Shown in pieces: positions 20,533 to 28,100 of a stretch of DNA of 39,779 nucleotides. The position numbers and the translations under genes were made by a program. The stretch covers positions 1-39,779 of the forward strand of contig JAOATK010000027.1 of assembly GCA_030158115.1 (NCBI GenBank), written 5' to 3'. This DNA is from Legionella sp. (GTDB lineage: Bacteria > Pseudomonadota > Gammaproteobacteria > Legionellales > Legionellaceae). Below the pieces are notes generated by a model. That model was not told the DNA's origin and ran no database searches. It saw nothing but the letters and a program-made list of their open reading frames with translations. Position 1 is the first letter of the stretch. Every line of letters begins with the position of its first letter.

Positions 20533-21714
20533 ATGAACATATATATAGTAGATATATTACGCTCCCCAGTAGGCAAAGCACCTCGGGGAGTTTTTAAACA
20601 TACCTTACCTGATGATTTATTAGCACATACTATCAAAACGTTAGTAAATCGTAATCAATCAGTAGATTGGGAGGCCATTGGTGATGTGATAATCGGTTGT
20701 GCCATGCCTGAAGCGGAGCAAGGCATGAACGTAGCTCGCATTGCATCCTTACTTGCAGGCTTACCTCAATCAGTGCCAGCCATGACAATTAATCGCTTTT
20801 GCTCCTCAGGAGTGCAAAGTATTGCTACAGCAGCAGCTTCTATTCGCAGTGGTGAAATGCAATTGGCTTTGGCTGGTGGCGTGGAAAGCATGTCCATGGT
20901 GCCATTGGGTGGTAATAAATACACTGCTAATCCTTCTATTTTTAAGAATGAAGACATAGCCATTGCTTATGGCATGGGTATAACGGCTGAAAATGTAGCA
21001 AAACGTTGGGGTATCAGTAAAGAGCAGCAAGATGAATTTGCTGCGCAGAGCCATAAAAAAGCAGTTGCAGCTCAAGCTCGTGGTGATTTTAAAGCAGAGA
21101 TAAGCCCAATTGAAATCACCATAAGACAGGCCGATTTAGTCAATCTAACAACGCTGGTTAAGAAAAAGCTAATTAGCGAAGATGAGGGCCCAAGAGCAGA
21201 TACTTCTTATGAGGCTATTTCGAGGTTAAAGCCGGTTTTTGCTGCAGGAGGTTCCGTTACCGCGGGAAATAGTTCTCAAACTAGCGATGGTGCGGGTATC
21301 GCTTTATTGGCTAGTGAAGAAGCACTAAAAAAATATAATTTAAAGCCAATGGGGCGCCTATTAAGCTATGCAGTAGAAGGCGTTCCACCCGAGATTATGG
21401 GAATAGGTCCGATTAAAGCGATTCCTGTTGCTTTAAAACGTGCAGGCCTTAGGTTGGATCAATTAGAGTGGATAGAGCTGAATGAAGCTTTTGCTGCACA
21501 AGCCTTGGCGGTCATTAAAGAGTTAAATATTCCTTCCGAGAAAGTAAATCCATTAGGTGGTGCGATTGCCTTGGGTCATCCGCTGGGTGCTACAGGAACA
21601 ATAAGAACCGCTACTTTACTTCATGGTTTAAAACGCATCAAAGGGCGATATGGTATGGTAACCATGTGTATCGGGACAGGAATGGGTGCTGCAGCAATTT
21701 TCGAGGCACTGTAG
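20533..21714 (+). CDS. fadA: Acetyl-CoA acyltransferase (thiolase, FadA-like)
   Basis: Thiolytic cleavage of 3-ketoacyl-CoA, the last beta-oxidation step. The 393 aa show the complete thiolase active site: acyl-accepting Cys90 (NRFCSSGVQS), His349 (GGAIALGHPLGATG) and the general-base Cys379 (MCIGTGMGAA). It is last in the operon after the dehydrogenase/hydratase fusion, as in fadN-fadA pairs. A long palindrome follows the stop codon immediately. Chain-length preference (acetoacetyl-CoA versus long chain) cannot be read from sequence. Confidence 0.94.
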   Translation: MNIYIVDILRSPVGKAPRGVFKHTLPDDLLAHTIKTLVNRNQSVDWEAIGDVIIGCAMPEAEQGMNVARIASLLAGLPQSVPAMTINRFCSSGVQSIATAAASIRSGEMQLALAGGVESMSMVPLGGNKYTANPSIFKNEDIAIAYGMGITAENVAKRWGISKEQQDEFAAQSHKKAVAAQARGDFKAEISPIEITIRQADLVNLTTLVKKKLISEDEGPRADTSYEAISRLKPVFAAGGSVTAGNSSQTSDGAGIALLASEEALKKYNLKPMGRLLSYAVEGVPPEIMGIGPIKAIPVALKRAGLRLDQLEWIELNEAFAAQALAVIKELNIPSEKVNPLGGAIALGHPLGATGTIRTATLLHGLKRIKGRYGMVTMCIGTGMGAAAIFEAL

Positions 21715-21785
21715 CTTGGTTGCAGCGAAGCGTAATCCGGGATCAGTGGCACTGAATTCCCAGATTACGCTTCGGTTCAACCAGG
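21715..21785. repeat. Long palindromic repeat between convergent genes
   Basis: Imperfect inverted repeat with arms 21715-21742 and 21758-21785, pairing over about 28 bases with three or so mismatches (core GAAGCGTAATC / GATTACGCTTC). It sits exactly in the gap between the thiolase stop and the stop of the minus-strand gene. A related palindrome occurs at 23789-23852, also between convergent stops. It is probably a REP-like element that can act as a two-way terminator; there is no T tract. Confidence 0.7.
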
Positions 21786-21789
21786 GTTA

Positions 21790-22377
21790 TTACTCAGCAG
21801 GTTTTTTACGTTGTACAATGGCTGCAAAAAACTCGGGTTTATTAAGACCGATGGATGCAAATATTTGCGGTACGCGATCCCAAGAACCTTCTTGCTCGAT
21901 GCTTTCCATCACCAATTCAAATCCAGCTTTTTGATCAGCATCTAATCCCCAGCCATTAATATAAGCAAGACCTTTTAATCGCTTGGCAAGAATATGCCCG
22001 CGAGCCATTGCAACGGATAGGTAAGCATGTGCTTCTTCATAAAGTTGCTTGGATTTATTAGCATTCAACTCGCTTTTAAAAACACCTTCCCTCTCCAGAT
22101 TGTCTCTGAATTTAGCTTCTTCAAGCGTGTCTAATCCTATTTGATAATTCGCTTGTACATCATCTAGAGCTGCTGCAGCTCTTAGACATTCATCATGCAT
22201 AATCGGTGCATAAGGGAATTTTTTATGGCATTTTATGCGTTTATATATTGCAGCTAATTCAAAATAATAGGCAATCTCTTTTTTTAATACCTCATCATCA
22301 GGTTGATTATTCACCCGATTTGCCTGAAGAGCCTTTAATTTTTTAACGATTCGTTTTATTTTCCATCGTGTAAACAT
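21790..22377 (-). CDS. Unknown helical protein with a Sel1/TPR-like segment
   Basis: 195 aa, strongly helical, no signal peptide and no membrane helix; the function is not recognised. A basic N-terminus (MFTRWKIKRIVKKLKAL) is followed by amphipathic helices. The stretch AHAYLSVAMARGHILAKRL..AYINGWGLDAD has the Ala/Gly spacing of Sel1-like repeats, but at most one or two units are present. A clear ribosome site (AGGAG, 6 bases before ATG) supports the start. It follows the 149-aa membrane protein gene by 18 bp, so the two are probably one operon. Confidence 0.75.
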   Translation of the reverse strand: MFTRWKIKRIVKKLKALQANRVNNQPDDEVLKKEIAYYFELAAIYKRIKCHKKFPYAPIMHDECLRAAAALDDVQANYQIGLDTLEEAKFRDNLEREGVFKSELNANKSKQLYEEAHAYLSVAMARGHILAKRLKGLAYINGWGLDADQKAGFELVMESIEQEGSWDRVPQIFASIGLNKPEFFAAIVQRKKPAE

Positions 22378-22395
22378 ATAGTACTCCTGTCATGA

Positions 22396-22845
22396 CTAGA
22401 CTAGTTTGAGAAGATATTCTATGAAAAAAATAATAAGAACGACTCCAATCATTAAACTTAGAATTTTTAAACCTAAATTAGCAGACTCTTTAATCTCTTT
22501 TTTTATCTGAGCATGATCTAATTTTTCTTGCTCTTCAATGGGCGGCTCAAGACCGTTTTGTGAATCGATGTAATGAGAAACAAGATAAGAAATAAATCCG
22601 GAAATAAGGCCGGGTACAATAAATAGCAGCCATACCATGATCTTGCTGCTTGTTGACGTATAATGATAATCATCTACAAGTTTTGCTAATAAATTTAAAA
22701 TGACTGCCGGTATATCATAATGTAAATTCCAGATCATATAAGGCAAAATATACAAGCTAAAAAGCACAAATCCTAAACAAAGGACTAAACAAAAAATCCC
22801 AAAGAAAAAAATTTTGTTATCACTGCTTAGTCTATCGTATTCCAT
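22396..22845 (-). CDS. Unknown small membrane protein, three predicted helices
   Basis: 149 aa, not recognised. Hydrophobic segments lie at about 12-40 (FFFGIFCLVLCLGFVLF), 69-92 (MVWLLFIVPGLISGFISYLV) and 125-148 (LKILSLMIGVVLIIFFIEYL). An acidic/basic loop (about 94-122, PPIEEQEKLDHAQIKKEIK) separates the last two. An AAGG ribosome site precedes the ATG. It is the first gene of a two-gene minus-strand unit and diverges from ppsR. It is probably an inner-membrane protein; no function is proposed. Confidence 0.75.
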   Translation of the reverse strand: MEYDRLSSDNKIFFFGIFCLVLCLGFVLFSLYILPYMIWNLHYDIPAVILNLLAKLVDDYHYTSTSSKIMVWLLFIVPGLISGFISYLVSHYIDSQNGLEPPIEEQEKLDHAQIKKEIKESANLGLKILSLMIGVVLIIFFIEYLLKLV

Positions 22846-22968
22846 GAAAAACCTTATTAAATTTTATTAATCCTTAATTTAAGATAGCAGATGCCTAGAA
22901 ATATGTACACTTGCATAACAATTCATTTTAGAATGAATAACGACTCCTCATGACTTTAAGGCATCTCT

Positions 22969-23784
22969 ATGAAACGCTATGTTTTTATGCTTTCAGACGG
23001 CACAGGAATTACCGCAGAAACTTTGGGAAATAGCTTAATTACTCAATTTGAAAACATTCCCTTTGAACGTCTTACTATCCCTTATATTGATTCGATTGAA
23101 AAAGCTGAAAAGGTTGTCTTACAAATTAACAAAGCCTATGAAAAGGAAGGTGTAAAGCCCCTTGTATTCATGACCTTAGTTAATCCGGTAATAAGAAACT
23201 ATTTTCAAAAGGCGAATGCTTCGTTATATGATTTATTTAATACTTTTATTGGTCCCCTCGAAGAAGAGCTTAAGGAAAAATCATCTTACACTGTAGGTAG
23301 AACTCATGGTGTGGTTAACAATAAACTTTATTTGCATCGGTTAGAAGCCATAGACTTTGCTCTAACTCATGATGATGGTCTTAAAACGCGCGGTTATGAA
23401 AAAGCAGATATTATATTGATAGGTGTATCACGGTGTGGAAAAACACCTAGTTGTTTGTACATGGCCTTACAATATGGGATTTTAGCTGCAAACTACCCCT
23501 TTACGGAGGAAGAAATAGTGGGTTTTCAGTTGCCTGAGGTATTAAAACCGTATAAAGAAAAATTGTTTGGTTTAACGATTGATGTTCCTCGATTACAACA
23601 AATTAGATCAGAACGAAGACCTCATAGCAAATATGCTTCTGCGGAGCAATGTCGTTTAGAAGTGAATGAGGTTGAAGCGATGTATCAAAAAGAAAAAATT
23701 CCCTACATCAATTCAACCAAGTATTCGATAGAGGAAATTTCAACAAAGATCCTGGCAGCATCTGGGTTACAACGTAAGATATAA
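22969..23784 (+). CDS. ppsR: Phosphoenolpyruvate synthase regulatory protein (PpsR, DUF299)
   Basis: Bifunctional ADP-dependent kinase/phosphotransferase that switches PEP synthase off and on by threonine phosphorylation, and so controls gluconeogenesis. The 271 aa match the family (about 277). It begins with the signature YVFMLSDGTGITAETLG and has the P-loop-like GVSRCGKTPSCLYMA at 152-166. PEP synthase itself is not in the window. An AAGG ribosome site lies before the ATG. A regulator of pyruvate-to-PEP flux suits an organism growing on amino acids. Confidence 0.93.
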   Translation: MKRYVFMLSDGTGITAETLGNSLITQFENIPFERLTIPYIDSIEKAEKVVLQINKAYEKEGVKPLVFMTLVNPVIRNYFQKANASLYDLFNTFIGPLEEELKEKSSYTVGRTHGVVNNKLYLHRLEAIDFALTHDDGLKTRGYEKADIILIGVSRCGKTPSCLYMALQYGILAANYPFTEEEIVGFQLPEVLKPYKEKLFGLTIDVPRLQQIRSERRPHSKYASAEQCRLEVNEVEAMYQKEKIPYINSTKYSIEEISTKILAASGLQRKI

Positions 23785-23788
23785 TAAT

Positions 23789-23852
23789 AGCTTGGGTGCA
23801 GCGATAGCATAATCTGGGAACTCCGTACCACTGACTATCGCTGCATTTAGGC
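23789..23852. repeat. Second palindromic repeat between convergent genes
   Basis: Arms at 23789-23807 and 23834-23852 share the stem TGCAGCGATAG / CTATCGCTGCA plus flanking AGC..GCT. The left arm reads AGCTTGGGTGCAGCGA, nearly the same as AGCTTGGTTGCAGCGA of the element at 21715, and both continue into a TAATC(C/T)GGGA block. The two are therefore diverged members of one dispersed family. It lies between the ppsR stop and the sterol reductase stop. Confidence 0.65.
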
Positions 23853-23856
23853 TACT

Positions 23857-25152
23857 CTACACTAGAAATGGAACTATTTTATAAGGTACAAGCTGGCAGT
23901 ATTTGTTCCAATATTGACCATATTTGGCAGAGCATCGGCGATCATCTCGAAATGCGCGGTCAACTAATAAAACAGTTAAAAAGCAAAAATAAAAATAAGG
24001 CGAGAAGTTCTCAAACAAGGCTGGCACTGACCAGAAAAATGTGCCCGCAAGCTCAGGGATATAATGAAAATGACGTGCAATTCCCCACCAACCAGAGGCT
24101 AGCAATAAAGATTGTTTTTTATCCCCTTGGGTTGTTTCATAATGAGCTAAGATCGTCACAGGTTTTTTGCCCCAAACTTTACATGCCCCATCAGTCGCAC
24201 GTGTGATTAATCGCTGTTTGTCTGCAAGGTAATTGATGATAATGCTTGCTGAACCTAAGATTAAAAATAAAGCGGCTAAACCAAAACTTAAATGAATAGG
24301 GTGCAAAACAAGATACATGCTTGGAGAGGTATAGATGCAAGGAACCCAAACTAAACAACCCCAGCAAATATAAAACCCAGCGCGATCATGCATGATATCT
24401 AACGAACGCAAATAACCTTTTTCCCACAGGTAAAATTTGCCAAGATATAAAAATTGTAATGCTACAGAAATAACCATGGAATTGGATAGGCCATCCATTT
24501 CACTCTGTTTTGCACAATAAGAAATAAGAAAGAGCCCCCAGCTCATCATGCCAAAACGACAAGTAATAAATTTCTTTATGCTCCATCCAAATACCTGGGG
24601 ATAAAGTTCTGTTCCCCAATAGTAATCAAATATCATGTTGTTAGTGATGCCTGAGTCCGTAGTTGAAGGTAAAAAACGCCCCTTAAGATATAAGCCAACG
24701 CAAAACAGCAAGCTGAATAAATTGAGTGCACCAAAAAGCGCGCCTAAATTATCATAGAGAATACTGGCTGAAAATAAATTTAATCCAAAGCTGGCAATGC
24801 AAAAGACCGCAACAGTCGTAATAAATGCTAAGGGTCCATTTTCTTTATAAACAGGAATATTTCCTTTGGGCGTAATGGGACCATTGAATTTTTTCCCTGG
24901 AAGTATTCGCATTAAGGCCAGTTCAAATACGATAAAGGTAAAAATAATTTTCCATGCAGTTGCTGATCCAAAAAAATAGGGTTGCCAAATGGTATAGGTT
25001 GTATTGAAAAAACCATCTTGAATGATAAGAGCCCATAAAGCAGATAATGATCCCTTGAGCTCAGTATTGGTATACCACATTAACATGACAAAGATAGGGC
25101 AGCAGACAATAAGCAGTAAGGGCCCCAGAGTATTTCTAATCTTAAAATACAT
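23857..25152 (-). CDS. ERG4/ERG24-family sterol reductase (delta-7/delta-14 type)
   Basis: 431-aa polytopic membrane enzyme of the family that reduces sterol double bonds with NADPH (7-dehydrocholesterol reductase, C14 reductase, lamin-B-receptor group). Both family signatures are present near the C-terminus: LLASGWWGIARHFHYIPE and DRAFRDDRRCSAKYGQYW followed by KYCQLVPYKIVPFLV. The upstream YYWGTELYPQVFGWSIKKF block also fits. Roughly eight to ten hydrophobic segments precede these. Bacteria of this group are not known to make sterols de novo, so a host-derived sterol or a different polycyclic substrate is likely. Coxiella carries related genes. Which double bond is reduced cannot be told by reading. 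An AAGGA ribosome site supports the start. Confidence 0.9.
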   Translation of the reverse strand: MYFKIRNTLGPLLLIVCCPIFVMLMWYTNTELKGSLSALWALIIQDGFFNTTYTIWQPYFFGSATAWKIIFTFIVFELALMRILPGKKFNGPITPKGNIPVYKENGPLAFITTVAVFCIASFGLNLFSASILYDNLGALFGALNLFSLLFCVGLYLKGRFLPSTTDSGITNNMIFDYYWGTELYPQVFGWSIKKFITCRFGMMSWGLFLISYCAKQSEMDGLSNSMVISVALQFLYLGKFYLWEKGYLRSLDIMHDRAGFYICWGCLVWVPCIYTSPSMYLVLHPIHLSFGLAALFLILGSASIIINYLADKQRLITRATDGACKVWGKKPVTILAHYETTQGDKKQSLLLASGWWGIARHFHYIPELAGTFFWSVPALFENFSPYFYFCFLTVLLVDRAFRDDRRCSAKYGQYWNKYCQLVPYKIVPFLV

Positions 25153-25223
25153 AATATTTCCTTATATAAGTGCAGGATATCCAGAGTATCATACTCAAAT
25201 AAATTACTGCATCTATTTTACTT

Positions 25224-25252
25224 CAGCGTATTATTTATTTCATAATACGCTG
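25224..25252. promoter_or_regulatory. Perfect hairpin in the leader of the lipase gene
   Basis: An 11-bp perfect inverted repeat, CAGCGTATTAT (25224-25234) and ATAATACGCTG (25242-25252), with a 7-base loop lies 27 bases before the lipase ATG, between the divergent sterol reductase and lipase genes. It has no T tract, so it is more likely an operator or a leader structure than a terminator. Confidence 0.4.
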
Positions 25253-25279
25253 TTAGGGAATGAATAAGAGAGAGAAAAA

Positions 25280-25990
25280 ATGGATAAAATAGCCTTAAAT
25301 AGAAAATTCATTCTATCTTGGATGTTAGTGCTATTTATCCAAATAATGCCATCTGCTTTTGCACAACCCATATCAACACCAAATCGTTCTGAAATCGTCG
25401 TATTAATCCATGGATTAATGCGGACTACGTTGAGCATGTACCCTTTAAAATTTTATTTAACTAAGCAAGGTTATAAGGTCTATACATATAGTTATCCCTC
25501 ACCAAAATATACGATTAAAGGACATGGTGTCTATTTGCATGAGTATATTGTTGATTTAATTAAGAAGAATCCAGGGGTGAAAATTAATTTTATTACCCAT
25601 AGTATGGGAGGCATTATTACTCGAGAGGCCGTGGCCCAATTGTCTGATAAACAATTAGAGAGTATCGGGGCATTAATCATGCTCGCGCCCCCTAATCAGG
25701 GTTCTTATTTGGCTAAGTTATCTACCCAGATGTTTCCGGTAATTACTTTATTGATTAAGCCTTTAGGCGAATTAAGTTCGGAGCAGACTGCTTATGTTCA
25801 TCATGTTCCAATCCCTAAAATTAAAATGGGTATTATAGCAGGGCGTTTTGATGCAAAAGTACCGCCTTCATCAGCTATTTTAAAAAGTCAAATTGCAATG
25901 GTTGAGGTAAATTCAACGCATACATTTATTATGAATAACTCAGAGACTAAGAAATTTATAATTAGTTTTCTGAGAAACGGAACATTTTGA
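25280..25990 (+). CDS. Secreted alpha/beta-hydrolase, lipase-like
   Basis: 236 aa with an N-terminal signal peptide (hydrophobic 9-24, likely cleavage after AFA at about residue 28). The mature part has the lipase oxyanion loop VLIHGLM (His44-Gly45), the nucleophile elbow THSMGG (Ser108), an acid at about Asp191 (GRFDAKVP) and a catalytic His near 214 (NSTHTFIM). LMLAPPNQGS follows the elbow, as in triacylglycerol lipases and EstA/LipA-like esterases. It is exported to the periplasm and possibly beyond by type II secretion; the destination is inferred. The start has a GAGAG ribosome site. It diverges from the sterol reductase. Confidence 0.87.
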   Translation: MDKIALNRKFILSWMLVLFIQIMPSAFAQPISTPNRSEIVVLIHGLMRTTLSMYPLKFYLTKQGYKVYTYSYPSPKYTIKGHGVYLHEYIVDLIKKNPGVKINFITHSMGGIITREAVAQLSDKQLESIGALIMLAPPNQGSYLAKLSTQMFPVITLLIKPLGELSSEQTAYVHHVPIPKIKMGIIAGRFDAKVPPSSAILKSQIAMVEVNSTHTFIMNNSETKKFIISFLRNGTF

Positions 25991-26067
25991 TAATTTTTTA
26001 ACTAGCCGTGCCTCATCAGTCATCCATAGCATAGTCGATACTAATTATAAAATTTTCTCCAACCAAC

Positions 26068-26095
26068 TTGATAAGCCTAAATAATATGCTATAAG
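26068..26095 (+). promoter_or_regulatory. Candidate sigma-70 promoter of the small lipoprotein
   Basis: TTGATA (26068-26073), a 16-base spacer and TATAAG (26090-26095) form a good -35/-10 pair, 36 bases before the ATG at 26132. No other start signal competes in the 140-bp gap. Confidence 0.45.
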
Positions 26096-26131
26096 TTTAT
26101 ATTGTAGTCATTGGTTATTATGGAGATCAAA

Positions 26132-26440
26132 ATGAAAACATTAATAATAGGCTGTTCTGTACTGATGTCGTTAAGTTTGGTTGGTTGTAATACGATGAAC
26201 GATGGTATGAATAAAACCAGTCAATTTAGCAACAATACCGTAGGAAGAGGAGTTCACTACGTGGCTACTACTGGCGCAACAGTAGGTAAAACGGTAGGCA
26301 CTGGGGTAACCACTGTTCTTGGTGGAGGTATGGATTTAGTTACTGGTAAAACAGTAACCCATTATAATAACAAAAATGTTATGTATCGCAATGGACATAC
26401 TTACAAACTCCAACATGGCCAATATGTTTTAGTGCGCTAA
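26132..26440 (+). CDS. Small lipoprotein of unknown function
   Basis: 102 aa from the ATG at 26132, chosen because GGAG stands 6 bases before it; the longer reading from 26111 uses a TTG without a ribosome site. The signal peptide is MKTLIIGCSVLMSLSLVGC with lipobox LVGC (Cys19). The mature part is Gly/Thr/Val-rich (GATVGKTVGTGVTTVLGGG), with a Tyr/His-rich tail (YRNGHTYKLQHGQYV). It is likely attached to the outer membrane; function unknown. It has its own promoter and terminator, so it is a single-gene transcript. Confidence 0.8.
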   Translation: MKTLIIGCSVLMSLSLVGCNTMNDGMNKTSQFSNNTVGRGVHYVATTGATVGKTVGTGVTTVLGGGMDLVTGKTVTHYNNKNVMYRNGHTYKLQHGQYVLVR

Positions 26441-26447
26441 TCATTTT

Positions 26448-26482
26448 GTAGCCCTTTTAGATTCTTAAAAAGGGCTACTTCT
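26448..26482 (+). terminator. Rho-independent terminator after the lipoprotein gene
   Basis: Perfect 11-bp stem GTAGCCCTTTT (26448-26458) and AAAAGGGCTAC (26468-26478), then TTCT. It begins 8 bases after the stop codon. The T tract is short but the stem is strong. Confidence 0.6.
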
Positions 26483-26570
26483 ACATCAAAGAAATAATCT
26501 ATAAAACACTAGACAGTCTTTTTTCCCCATGTCATATTTGTCGTTAGGTTGAACTAAGCGGACGCGTAAT

Positions 26571-28100
26571 ATGTCGATATTGTCTAGAAAAAAAGAATTT
26601 GTCAGTTCAATGCCACAAGGGAGTTTTCCTCTCTTTTCGATACAGATAGTTTCCACTTTAAGTTTTAGTGTTCTCTATTCCACCTTAGTTTTATACATGA
26701 AAAATAAATTGGGTGTTTCCGTTGCCACTGCCAATAGTGTTATGGGTGTTTTTGTTGCCTTTAATTATGGGTTACATCTTCTAGGCGGTTTATGGGGTGG
26801 GCGTTTACTTTCTAATCGTGCTCTATTTTGTGTGGGCATGATCTCCCAAATCATTGGTTGTATTTTATTATCTTTAGGGGATGTGTCATTTCTTTATTAT
26901 GGTTTAGCCGCTTTTCTGACAGGGTCTGGTTTAAATGTCACCTGTATCAATTGCATGTTAACCCAACGTTTTAAGCCGGAGGATAGTCGGCGAGAAACCG
27001 CATTTATAATGAATTATACGGGTATGAATATCGGTTTTTTTGTTGGTTTTACCTTGAGTGGATTTTTTCAACTAACGCAAAATTATGAACGTTTATTTTT
27101 GTTAAGTAGTGTGGGGAACTTGATTGCTTTGATAATTTGTTGGTATTGCTGGGAGCAATTAGCCGACCAAGAAACAAAATTCTCACAAAAAAATAAAGCG
27201 GACCAGAGAAAATCTGTCTTTTTAGGTATGGTCTTAGTTGCTATGATTCCTATTGCATTAAGTCAAATTCTCCAGAATGCTGATTGGGCTAAAAAGCTAG
27301 TGTTAGCGACTGGTATTGGAATGTTAGGAGTCATTCTTTATCTTGCAAAACAACAACCTACAAAAATTGCAAAAGATAAAATGATAGCTTTTTCTATTTT
27401 GATGGTCATTGGAACAATTTTTTGGATGCTTTATCACCTGGCACCGATGGGATTGACAGTGTTCATTGATCATAATGTTCAACGAGAATACGCAGGTTGG
27501 ATTATTCCTCCGCAATGGTTTCAAAATATTAATACGATTTCGATAGTCATTGGTGGGCCTTTATTAGGTATGTTCTTACATAAGATCCGCAGCAAAGGGG
27601 TTCAAGTCAATATTCCTACTCAGTTTGCGCTTGCTTTACTAAGTATTGGTGTTGCTTTTATTATTCTTCCCATAGGAATTGCCTATGCAAATGATGTAGG
27701 CTTGGTGAGTCCATCTTGGGTTATTCTTTGTTATATCTTACAAAGTATTGGAGAGCTTTTAATCTCTCCAATTGGTTACGCAATGATTGGCTATTTGGCA
27801 CCTACCTCATTGCAAGGGATGATGATGGGGATGTGGATGTTGGCCTCGGGCATCGGGGGCACCATGTCCAGCTATAGCTCAAATTGGATGACGGAAGGAC
27901 AGTCTAGTATTTTACCCTTAGTTACTAATGCCGGTTATAGCCATGTATTTTTAATACTTGGTTTATTTGCCGTAGTCTCATCAGTAGCTCTTTTTGCTTT
28001 AACACCTAAATTGAAAGCTTTAATTTCAGATCATAAATCGGACACCCCTCCAGATCAAACTGAAGTGGCAATTAATGAGCGAGTAGCTGTATTTGAGTAA
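26571..28100 (+). CDS. POT/PTR2-family MFS transporter lacking the ExxER motif
   Basis: 509-aa, about 14-helix carrier of the proton-coupled oligopeptide transporter family, judged by alignment by eye with DtpA. Its first helix (PLFSIQIVSTLSFSVLY) lines up with DtpA FSIELWERFGYYG. MNYTGMNIGFFVGFTLSGF matches the MYYMSVNIGSFFS signature, and helices continue to a C-terminal LLISPIGYAMIGYLAP block. The ExxERFxYY motif is gone: Gln25, Ser28, Thr29 and Leu30 stand where Glu, Glu, Arg and Phe are expected. Substrate and proton coupling may therefore differ. It overlaps mnmC by 8 bp. The ribosome site is weak. Confidence 0.85.
   Translation: MSILSRKKEFVSSMPQGSFPLFSIQIVSTLSFSVLYSTLVLYMKNKLGVSVATANSVMGVFVAFNYGLHLLGGLWGGRLLSNRALFCVGMISQIIGCILLSLGDVSFLYYGLAAFLTGSGLNVTCINCMLTQRFKPEDSRRETAFIMNYTGMNIGFFVGFTLSGFFQLTQNYERLFLLSSVGNLIALIICWYCWEQLADQETKFSQKNKADQRKSVFLGMVLVAMIPIALSQILQNADWAKKLVLATGIGMLGVILYLAKQQPTKIAKDKMIAFSILMVIGTIFWMLYHLAPMGLTVFIDHNVQREYAGWIIPPQWFQNINTISIVIGGPLLGMFLHKIRSKGVQVNIPTQFALALLSIGVAFIILPIGIAYANDVGLVSPSWVILCYILQSIGELLISPIGYAMIGYLAPTSLQGMMMGMWMLASGIGGTMSSYSSNWMTEGQSSILPLVTNAGYSHVFLILGLFAVVSSVALFALTPKLKALISDHKSDTPPDQTEVAINERVAVFE

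Noticed and set aside
21686-21934. Open frame running through the palindrome after the thiolase gene.
   Set aside because: It overlaps the thiolase end and the opposite-strand gene, and half of it is the palindromic repeat.
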